NCBI GenBank assembly: GCA_023382975.1
Contig: JAHDXO010000037.1
Location: forward strand, 1 to 64,000
Direction of reading: 5' to 3'
Length of the DNA stretch: 64,000 nucleotides
Origin: Pirellulaceae bacterium
GTDB lineage: Bacteria > Planctomycetota > Planctomycetia > Pirellulales > Pirellulaceae
Shown here: positions 34,470-42,200 of the stretch, one piece after another
How positions within the stretch are numbered: the stretch's first letter is position 1
How the letters are laid out: every line of letters begins with the position of its first letter
Translations under genes and position numbers: made by a program
The notes under the pieces: model-generated
The model's input: only the letters and a program-made list of their open reading frames with translations
The model's database searches: none
Told to the model about the DNA's origin: nothing

Positions 34470-36281
34470 TCAGTCCGCAGCTTGAGCGGACGTCTGGTCG
34501 ACCGTGTCGTTTACCGGCCGCCACGGTCTCTTGGTGACTGAAGCGTCCAGGATGGGGGCGTCCGCCAATCCCGCGTACGAATTCGCGATGCGGATTTGGC
34601 GGAAGGGCGGTTCCGTCTGACCACCGCGCGCCAGCAGGCGGGCGAGGTTCGCGTCGCTCTTGCCCAGCCGGTTGCTCAGCGCCCAGCCGTCCGCCGACTT
34701 CGGCTCCAGCGGAATCTCGCCGGCCGGGCTGATCGCCACCAACAATTCGTCCGGTTCGCTGCGGCGACTGTGGATCCGGATCAGCAGCGACAGGTTCTCT
34801 CCGGCCTTGAGTTCGCCACCGGTCGCGCCAACTTGGTACAGCCAGCCGTGCAGCCGTCCCTCCGTATCGATCCCGACACGAACCCTCTCTTGGCCGGACG
34901 AGGTGGCGAGCGCCAGCTCCGTTGCCGATCCGCGCTCGGGCACCGTGGTTTCGGCGGCTGCATACAGCGTTGCTCCCTCGTCTCCCAGATCGATCCAGTA
35001 GTCCTCGGGGTTCCGCGGCAACTGAGCGGATTCGGGCAATTCCAGGCAGTCCGGCATCTCCAGGCGATCGAGATCGGCGATGCGGATCTTCAGCACCTCG
35101 ACCGACTGTTTCCCCCCGGCGAACGCCACTAACAGATGCCCCTCGTGCTCGATCGCATGTGGGTAATCGACATGCCGTCCGCCCACCAGATAGGCCATCT
35201 TGTGGAACACCATCCCGTCGTCGCTGAGCGAAAGGACCAGCGGATCGCGGCGCCGCGGATTGGCGTTCGACACCAGGACGTATCGCCCGTCGCTCAACCG
35301 CAGTCCGTGCAGCTTCGAGGTCGCGTCGGGAAAGTTGGTCCGGACCGGCGTGCTCCACGTGCGGCCCTCGTCGGTCGAGAACGATCGATACACGAATCCG
35401 CTGCGGCGATTGTCGCGGAACAAGGCCATCAGGTGGCCGTCCGGCAGCACCCACCACAGCGGCTCTTCTGCGGCCAATTCGCTGTTGGACCCGAGCACGG
35501 GAAACGATTCCCAGCGGTCGATGCTCGCCGTGCCGCCGACCAGGAAATGGACGCCCGTTTTCTTGTAATCGGATGATCGCCGCGACATCATCCACTGGCC
35601 GCCGGGCAGCATTTTCGGCGGGAAGTTGTTGATGGCATTCTCGAAGACCACTCCGGCGTCTTCCCAAGCCTCGTCCGCCGGATTCAGGCGGAACGCGCGC
35701 AACTGGAGACTCGGCCCGAAAAATCCAGCGGCTTCGTCCAGCGAGGCCAAGGCGAACAGATCCTCGCCGCGCTGCCAGAAGCCGCGGGAGATCCAGCGAA
35801 AACCTCGGTCGGTGCGAGTGCCGTAGAACTCGCTGTCCGGGCCCGAGCCGGGTGGTTCGGGCGTCAGGAACCGCGGCTCGCTCCACGCCAGGGCGTCCGG
35901 ACTGGTGGCGAACTTGACGCGCTGGCCCACGCGGTCCTCGACCCCCGGCCCGTCGCTCCACATCGCCCAGAATCTCCCACGATGATGAATCAAGTAGTTG
36001 TGCTGGTTCACGCCTTTCGCCGCGCGGACATCGCTGACCACCGCATGCTGGCTCGGCACTCGCGGCAATCGCGCGAAATCGATCCGCTGCGGATCGTCCG
36101 GCAACCAATCGCCGGCCAGCATCCGCGGCGACTGCGGATTGTCCGCTGGATGCGGTGCCGAATCGGCGCCGTAAGCACGCGTCCCCGCAAAACAGACAAG
36201 CGAAAGCAGCGGCACCATCCGCGTTATCGATCGCCAGCGTGGGAGCCGTTGCACGTCGGTCAAAAAGCCGTTCGATTTCAT
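34470..36281 (-). CDS. Exported sialidase/BNR-type glycosidase-like protein
   Basis: A 603-residue protein with a signal peptide (SITRMVPLLSLVCFAGTRAYGA) and a predicted six-bladed propeller. One clear Asp-box is STDEGRTW near residue 300; other propeller strands include HNYLIHHRGRFWAMWSDG, MLPGGQWMMSRRSSDYKKTG and PLWWVLPDGHLMALFRDNRR. The C-terminal ~170 residues look like a second beta-sandwich. It may release a sugar from extracellular glycans that the adjacent symporter then takes up; true sialidase activity is not shown, since the catalytic Arg triad cannot be placed with confidence. ATG at 36281 has GAAGGGAA just upstream and is the first gene of the operon. Confidence 0.78.
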   Translation of the reverse strand: MKSNGFLTDVQRLPRWRSITRMVPLLSLVCFAGTRAYGADSAPHPADNPQSPRMLAGDWLPDDPQRIDFARLPRVPSQHAVVSDVRAAKGVNQHNYLIHHRGRFWAMWSDGPGVEDRVGQRVKFATSPDALAWSEPRFLTPEPPGSGPDSEFYGTRTDRGFRWISRGFWQRGEDLFALASLDEAAGFFGPSLQLRAFRLNPADEAWEDAGVVFENAINNFPPKMLPGGQWMMSRRSSDYKKTGVHFLVGGTASIDRWESFPVLGSNSELAAEEPLWWVLPDGHLMALFRDNRRSGFVYRSFSTDEGRTWSTPVRTNFPDATSKLHGLRLSDGRYVLVSNANPRRRDPLVLSLSDDGMVFHKMAYLVGGRHVDYPHAIEHEGHLLVAFAGGKQSVEVLKIRIADLDRLEMPDCLELPESAQLPRNPEDYWIDLGDEGATLYAAAETTVPERGSATELALATSSGQERVRVGIDTEGRLHGWLYQVGATGGELKAGENLSLLIRIHSRRSEPDELLVAISPAGEIPLEPKSADGWALSNRLGKSDANLARLLARGGQTEPPFRQIRIANSYAGLADAPILDASVTKRPWRPVNDTVDQTSAQAAD

Positions 36282-36538
36282 TATCGTTCCCTTCTGTTCT
36301 ATCCGAAACGCTTCGGCGATTCTCCGCCCGAGCCACCCACGAGATCATACACACGAGAACTCGACAGGACGAGAGCCAGCGCTGCGCACGGTTCCAGTCC
36401 GGTACGGCCGCCAGTAGTCGCAGGGCCGCCCACTACTGCGAGTGTGACTTCTGGCCGCGCAATACGGCGCTATATGCGACTGATTCCTTCTGGAACCACC
36501 CGCTGTTCTGTTATACTTGCCGGAGTCGATTGACTTCA

Positions 36539-36694
36539 GTCGTCACAACACGGGCGCCCGAACAAACCGCCATCGCCGCTGTTCTTTCCGACATGGACGC
36601 GGAGATCGCCGCGTTGGAAGCGAAGCTGGCCAAGGCATGGCGGATCGACTAAGGCATGATGCAGGAACTGCTCACGGGGAGGATTCGGAAGGCT
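36539..36694 (+). pseudogene. hsdS: hsdS remnant (C-terminal tail of type I restriction specificity subunit)
   Basis: The plus-strand frame reads EQTAIAAVLSDMDAEIAALE, then AKLAKAWRID, an in-frame TAA at 36650, then GMMQELLTGRIR. This is the characteristic C-terminal end of HsdS (normally ...KxxGMMQELLTGRIR without a stop). Nothing of the target-recognition domains remains upstream. The TAA corresponds to a Lys/Gln codon in typical relatives. The tail continues in frame into the next gene, so the ATG at 36656 is really part of the old hsdS end. Confidence 0.8.
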
Positions 36695-37720
36695 ATGACA
36701 CGCCCACCCGCACCCACGCCGCCCGGCCGAGGGCCGGAGAAAGAAGATCGGACCGATCGGACTGATCCGACCGATCGGTCCGATCACATCAACCAGACCG
36801 GCCAGTCCAGCCACACGGGCCAGCCCCGTCAAGCAGGTCAGTCGCGTCCGGCGAGCGGCCCGGGCCGGACCGGAGAGCCGGGTTCGTCCGGCCCGCCAGC
36901 ATCGCCGGGCCAGAGCGGCCAACCAACCGCCAGCGGCCGCGGGCCACGACTGCGGCCGAGCGGCGGCTACCGGCAGTTGCGCAGCTTTCAAGTGGCCACG
37001 CTCATCTTCGACGCCACAGTGGACTTCTGCGCGCGGTTCATCAACCAACGGTCGCGCACGGTGGATCAGATGGTCCAGGCGGCGCGCAGCGGTCGGCAGA
37101 ATATCGCTGAGGGCAGCCGCGCGTCGGCCACTTCCAGCCAGACTGAACTGCGGCTGGTCAACGTGGCCCGCTCCAGCCTGGACGAGTTGCTGCTGGATTA
37201 CGAAGACTTTCTGCGACAGAACCACTTGCCCCTGTGGGACAAAGACGCGCCGGAGGCGCGGCGGGTGCGGGAACTGCGCAGCGGGGGTGGGACGGAAGAT
37301 CGGACCGATCAGACGGATCGGACCGATCGGGGGCATCCGACGGATCGGTCGGATCCGTCCGATATCTTCGGCCCCTACGCCCCGTGGTTGACCCACCGCG
37401 ACCCGGCCATCGTGGCCAACACGGTGATTTGCCTGATCCACCAGGCGAACTATCTGCTGGACCAACAGATCAGCGCGCTGGAGCGCGACTTCATCCAGGA
37501 GGGCGGCTACAGTGAGCAACTGGCGGCAGCCCGGATCGCGCAGCGGCAGCGAGAACAGGCCGCCCCGTCCGCCCAGATTCCCACTTGCCCCCAGTGCGGA
37601 AAGCTGATGGTCCTGCGCACGGCTCGGCAGGGCAAACATGCCGGCTCGCAGTTCTGGGGCTGCACTGGCTACCCGGCGTGCAAAGGCACCCGGCCGTTGG
37701 ACGGCGGACGTGGGGGATGA
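36695..37720 (+). CDS. Four-helix-bundle protein with low-complexity spacers and C4 topoisomerase-type zinc finger
   Basis: About 341 residues from ATG 36695 (the frame opens at 36656, inside the hsdS tail). The order is: a low-complexity Asp/Arg/Thr then Gly/Gln/Ser tripeptide-repeat segment (~15-90); a four-helix-bundle core of the 23S-rRNA intervening-sequence protein type (LRSFQVATLIFDATVDFCAR, MVQAARSGRQNIAEGSRASA, LDELLLDYEDFLRQNHLPLW); a second DRTDQTDRTDRG-type spacer; more helical sequence; and a zinc finger CPQCGKLM...CTGYPAC like those at topoisomerase I C-termini. Proteins with this four-helix bundle plus suffix are known near type I restriction genes; function is unknown. Here it lies between hsdS and hsdR remnants. 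Both spacers are encoded by the 9-bp minisatellite. Confidence 0.75.
   Translation: MTRPPAPTPPGRGPEKEDRTDRTDPTDRSDHINQTGQSSHTGQPRQAGQSRPASGPGRTGEPGSSGPPASPGQSGQPTASGRGPRLRPSGGYRQLRSFQVATLIFDATVDFCARFINQRSRTVDQMVQAARSGRQNIAEGSRASATSSQTELRLVNVARSSLDELLLDYEDFLRQNHLPLWDKDAPEARRVRELRSGGGTEDRTDQTDRTDRGHPTDRSDPSDIFGPYAPWLTHRDPAIVANTVICLIHQANYLLDQQISALERDFIQEGGYSEQLAAARIAQRQREQAAPSAQIPTCPQCGKLMVLRTARQGKHAGSQFWGCTGYPACKGTRPLDGGRGG
36749..36784 (+). repeat. 9-bp minisatellite array 1 (4 clean units, decaying further right)
   Basis: Units CGGACCGAT, CGGACTGAT, CCGACCGAT, CGGTCCGAT. Degenerate 9-base periodicity continues to about 36850 (CACATCAAC, CAGACCGGC, CAGTCCAGC...). It is in frame with the four-helix-bundle gene and encodes Asp-Arg-Thr-type tripeptides. 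Confidence 0.85.
37301..37363 (+). repeat. 9-bp minisatellite array 2 (7 units)
   Basis: Seven 9-base units: CGGACCGAT, CAGACGGAT, CGGACCGAT, CGGGGGCAT, CCGACGGAT, CGGTCGGAT, CCGTCCGAT. It is in frame inside the four-helix-bundle gene, after its conserved core. The unusual unit CGGGGGCAT recurs in array 3 in a similar context. Confidence 0.88.
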
Positions 37721-37721
37721 T

Positions 37722-37784
37722 CGGTCGGATCGGACCGATCGGGGGCATCTGACAGATCGGACCGATCCGACCGATCGGTCCGAT
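37722..37784 (+). repeat. 9-bp minisatellite array 3 (7 units, intergenic)
   Basis: Units CGGTCGGAT, CGGACCGAT, CGGGGGCAT, CTGACAGAT, CGGACCGAT, CCGACCGAT, CGGTCCGAT. It begins one base after the stop codon of the four-helix-bundle gene and ends 17 bases before the hsdR remnant's ATG, so it is outside any intact coding frame. Confidence 0.88.
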
Positions 37785-37801
37785 GACAACAGGAACTAAC
37801 C

Positions 37802-38080
37802 ATGAATACCATCGGTCAATCGGAACGCGAAACCCAGAACCGTGTTATCCGCCTGTTCCGCGACGAACTGGGCTACCGCTATCTCGGCGACGGGACCGAC
37901 CGCGACGGCTTCAGCAACATCGACGAAAGGCTGCTGACGGCCTATCTGATCGAACCCGGGCCGGCCGGCGGGCAATGCAGCCTCTGCCGCTTCAGCACGC
38001 TTCGTCGCGTTGCCCCGCATCGCGTACTGCCGTTCCGCTTGACGCTGATTGCTGAATTGGCTATCGTTGCAAGGAAGTGA
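37802..38080 (+). pseudogene. hsdR: hsdR remnant (N-terminal ~50 residues of type I restriction endonuclease)
   Basis: The first ~48 codons read MNTIGQSERETQNRVIRLFR then DELGYRYLGDGTDRDGFSNI, the well-known HsdR N-terminus, up to LLTAYL. After that the frame has no HsdR similarity and stops at 38080; the remaining ~950 residues, including nuclease and helicase domains, are absent. It is thus a truncated pseudogene, though its start codon and first segment are well preserved. The ArsR gene follows immediately. Confidence 0.83.
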
Positions 38081-38100
38081 GTTTCGATGGTGTGGGTGCT

Positions 38101-38436
38101 ATGGACAAGAAACGGCTGGCGAAATTCGAGGCGCGGGCGCGGGTGATCAAGGCGATGGCCCATCCGGCCCGCTTGATCATCCTGGAGGAATTGGCGGAAC
38201 GGGGCGAACGTTGCGTCTGTGAACTCACCGAGTTGGTCGGAACCGACATGTCCACGGTTTCCAGGCACCTGAGCCAACTGAGGAACGCCGGGTTGGTCAC
38301 CGACGAGAAGCGCGGCACGATGGTCTACTACCGTCTGCGGGTCAAGTGCTTGACCAGCTTCTTCTCCTGCGTCGAAGCGGTGCTCCAGCAGAACGCCAGC
38401 GATCACCGCGAGTTGGTGACGCTGGAAACCTCGTGA
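38101..38436 (+). CDS. ArsR/SmtB family transcriptional regulator
   Basis: A 111-residue winged-helix regulator. Segments are AMAHPARLIILEELAERGER, CVCELTELVGTDMSTVSRHL (recognition helix), SQLRNAGLVTDEKRG and the wing TMVYYRLR. The CVCEL motif corresponds to the As(III)/metal-sensing ELCVCDL motif of ArsR-type repressors, so a thiol-binding metal(loid) ligand is likely. ATG at 38101; an in-frame GTG eight codons upstream near AAGGAAG is an alternative. No resistance gene follows: the next gene is on the opposite strand and is unrelated, so the target is unknown. Confidence 0.88.
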   Translation: MDKKRLAKFEARARVIKAMAHPARLIILEELAERGERCVCELTELVGTDMSTVSRHLSQLRNAGLVTDEKRGTMVYYRLRVKCLTSFFSCVEAVLQQNASDHRELVTLETS

Positions 38437-38466
38437 CGCAGCGGCGTCGACCTTGCCGCCGCCGTA

Positions 38467-39087
38467 TCATTCGCTCAGCCGCAGAATGCGGAAGTCATCG
38501 AAGCGGATCCAGTGTTCGCCTTCGGGCGGAGCGTGGTAACACTGGATGCTCACCTGGTCGTTGTTCTGCGGCGGCAGTTTGCCCTCGGCGGCGGTTTGGA
38601 ATTCGCCTTTGCCATCGGGACGGAACTGCGCGGTCCAGGTGTCCGCGGTCACGATCAGGCGGAACTGCACCGTCTTGGCGTCCATTGGGACGCGGCCGGG
38701 GATGATCACCAGTTGGCCGTCGACCAGTTCCTTGACCAGCTTGAAGACCGGCTTGCCGTCGACGTACCAAGTGATTCCGGCTTGCTCGTATTGCTGGGTC
38801 GGCACCGAGTGGTTGGTCACCGTCACTTCGATGGCGTACTTGCCGGCGCTGCGGTCGGGCGCGGTGCGGACCAGGGCGTTCTTGACGGTTGCCGCGACAC
38901 CGGGCTGGACGCGGATTTCCAGACCATCGTCCTTCCAACGCCACGCATCGGCGTCTTCGCGGATCCACGACCAGTCTTTGTCCATTTTGCCGGTGAACGA
39001 TTCCTCGAATACGACTTCGGGCTCGGCGGCCGAAATCGCCGCCGCCAACAGGGCGGAGAACAGCAGGACCATTGTCGCGCATCTCAT
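38467..39087 (-). CDS. Small exported beta-sandwich protein (concanavalin A-like, DUF1349/3-keto-disaccharide-hydrolase-like)
   Basis: A 206-residue protein with signal peptide MVLLFSALLAAAISA followed by a jelly-roll-like sequence: VVFEESFTGKMDKDWSWIRE, WRWKDDGLEIRVQPG, YEQAGITWYVDGKPVFKLVK, HWIRFDDFRILRL. It resembles LamG/DUF1349 or DUF1080-type carbohydrate-binding folds that planctomycetes secrete in many copies. The specific ligand is unknown. ATG at 39087 was retained; a second Met at codon 6 could also serve. It is divergent from the large gene at 39264. Confidence 0.72.
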   Translation of the reverse strand: MRCATMVLLFSALLAAAISAAEPEVVFEESFTGKMDKDWSWIREDADAWRWKDDGLEIRVQPGVAATVKNALVRTAPDRSAGKYAIEVTVTNHSVPTQQYEQAGITWYVDGKPVFKLVKELVDGQLVIIPGRVPMDAKTVQFRLIVTADTWTAQFRPDGKGEFQTAAEGKLPPQNNDQVSIQCYHAPPEGEHWIRFDDFRILRLSE

Positions 39088-39263
39088 GATTCAGGCTCCC
39101 ACGTGGAAAGTGCTTGAAATCTCATCATCCGACCGATTTGCTAGTGTATCCTTCCGTCCGGCATGATAGAATCCGGGTGAGCCGCTCAGGCGGCCGCAAA
39201 CCCGCCCGCACCGACCTGCCGGATGTCCGCCGCCCGAAAATCCTCAGCAAAGGAGACCCGTTG

Positions 39264-42200
39264 ATGAACTCCAGGCCCCTGTTCCTCGCTTACTGCTTGA
39301 CCATCGTCCTGTTGACAGGAGACCGTTTGCCGGTGACTTGCGCCGTTGGCGCCGAACCCGGCCCCGCGGCAATCCGGATGGAGACGACGGCGTACGAGCG
39401 GAACGAGGCGGACTTTGCACGGTGCGCCGAGCGACTTCGGGAACTGCACCCGCGCAACCTGCTGGCTCGCCGCGAGGCGAACGTCGAGGTAGACCCGCCG
39501 GCCTCGGTGCCGAATGTCTTCGAACTGGCGGACGGGGAGGCGGGCAGCCTGGGGAACCACGGGCGAGTGATGGTGAACGGCCAGCCGACGGTGATCCATT
39601 ACTACTTGGGCAGCCCGAAGCCGGTCACCGAAGTCGGCGTGTTCAGCTACAACATCGACACGCGCGCGAACCAGGATTTCGAAGTTCGCTTTGCCGACAA
39701 CCGCACGCAACCGGGCGTTGTCCCCGAGTTTCCCGACGACCCGGACCTGACGAGTGGCCCGACCATCCTGGGCGCGGACAGCGGCGGTTTTCACACGCGG
39801 TTCGTCCGCGGTGACGGAAAGCCGTTGACCGACGCACCGGTCGACTGGGTCCAGTTCCGCATCTGGCGGACGCACCAAGGCCGCGCGGGCGAGCCGGCCA
39901 AGACGAGGACGCCGGGTGGGGCGACGGCTCTGATCGAACTGGAGGTTCTGGGCGCTGCGGACGACGTGCTGGTATTGACCGAGGACGATCTTCGCTATCG
40001 CGAGGCGCTGCGGACGGCGTCCGCCGAACCGGCGGCGGTCATTCGGGACGATCCGTTCCAGTCCGTGGTCGCCAGTTTCGAGGCGGCATTGTCCTGGGAA
40101 TGCGGGCAGGACTCGCTGGCGCTGCGACGCTTGGGGATCGAATTCGGACCTTGGCACGTGCTCGGCCCGATCGCCGGGCGCGAAACGCTGCTGAAGCCGC
40201 TGCGCGAGGCGGCGCACATCGATCTCGCCGCACCGCTGACCACCGATGGCGGCGAGTCGATCGCATGGCGTGCCCAGCCCGACTGGAAGGACTGGCAAAC
40301 GGTCGAGGTTCCCTCGGACGACGCAGGCGGACGACGCGACGTGATCCTGCTGTGCCGGGATCTAAAAGTCCGCCGTCCGGTTGCGCAGCGCACCTTCAGC
40401 TTGGCCGTGTCGGCCGACCGGAGCGTTCTGACGCTGCTGCCGGAGAGGAAGCGGTTATCGGTTCGCTCGCCGTTCGGACTGGTCAATGGCGGCCAGGAAC
40501 TCGAATTGCCGCCGGGCGATTACCAGTGTTTGCTGGAACTGAAACCCGGCGACGACGGCGTGGCGCGGTTTGCTTTTCTGCCTCAGCCGAGCCTCTCGCG
40601 TCCCGGCGCCGGGGACACCAACGCGCGTCGCAGTCGGCGGCAGCGTCTGTGCGATCAAGTCGTCAACCGCTTCGCGGAAGCCGAAGGGCAGCGACAACTG
40701 AAGTGGGAGATCCAGGACGAGATCTGGCTGGCGAGATCCAAGGGTGCCGAGTATTGGCTGCCGGGCCACGTCGAGCCATTCCTTCGGCCGCGTTACGAAG
40801 CCGTGATTCGGCGCCGTCTGGATCAGCTCGATGGCCAGTTGACCGAAACACTCGGCGTGCGAGCCGAAAGCCTAGCCCCGTTCCGGTCGTCGATCGGCCA
40901 ACGGGTGGAATCCCTGCGGAGCGATACCCGCGCCGAGCGTTCGTTCGACGACCTGCGCGGATCCTACGCCGATCTGGCTCTATGGGACGTGGCAATCGAT
41001 GTCTCGGGACGGGTCCGTTCGCTGCAGTTGTCGATCGCAGACCAGCGCGAGACGTTCACCGACCGGTATCTGCAGGGCGAGGATTTTCAACGCCAAGCAG
41101 CCGAATTGGAGGCTCGCGTCCGCGCGAACTGGCAGCGGTTCCTGGCGGGCGAGGCCGAGGCCGGGCAGGCATGGCTGACCCTGTCCAGCGAACTCGATCG
41201 CGCCGGGCGCGAGATCTTGCTGGCGAACCCCTTGCTGGACTTCGACCGGCTGTTGATTGTCAAGGGCAATCCGGGTTTCGCGTCCAACTGGAGCGGCCCG
41301 AACCGTTTGGGCAACGAATTGGCGATCCTTTCGCCAGTCAGCCCGGACGGCCAACTGACGACCGTCCACCAGGGAAACATCAGCGACTACGACTTGCACT
41401 GGGACGGGCAGCGGATCCTGTTCTCCGACGGGCGGACACTGTGGGAGATGCGCACGGACGGCTCGGAACTGCGGCGCGTCTCCGCCGAAGAGCCGCCGAT
41501 CACGCACTACGACGCCTGCTACCTGCCCGACGGCAAGGTGCTGTGCGTGTCGAACGCTTGCGAGCAGGCCGTGCCGTGTACCGGTCAAGCGGATGTGGGC
41601 AATCTGCATCTGATGAACGCCGACGGCACGGACGAACGCCGCGTGTCGTTCGACCAGGACCACAACTGGAACCCGACAGTGATGCACGACGGTCGCGTGC
41701 TGTACAGCCGCTGGGAATACACCGACACGCCGCACTACTTCAGCCGCTTGCTGTTCCGCATGAACCCGGACGGAACCGGCCAGATGGAATACTACGGCAG
41801 CAATTCCTACTGGCCCAACGCCACCTACTGGCCTCGACCGATTCCCGGCCATCCGACGATGATTTCTTGCGTGGTCTCGGGACACCACGGCGTGTCGCGG
41901 GCCGGCGAGATTCTGTTGCTGGACCCGGCGCGCGGGAGGCACGAGGCGGAGGGCGCCGTGCAGCGCATCCCCGGCTACGGAAAGCCCGTCGAGGCGATCA
42001 CGGCGGATCAACTGGTGTCCGACGTCTGGCCGCGGTTCGCCGCGCCTTGGCCGCTGTCCGAGCCCGAGACGCACCGCGGGGCAGGCAAGTATTTCCTGGC
42101 CTGCATCCAGCACGATGCCGGGTCCAGTTGGGATCTGTGTTTGGTCGACATCTTCGACAATATCACGCCGATCTTGACCGGCGGGTACATGTCGCCGGTT

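Noticed and set aside
36155..36538. Upstream extension of the hsdS remnant frame
   Set aside because: The frame is open, but the sequence before 36539 does not resemble a specificity subunit and overlaps the divergent sialidase-like gene start.
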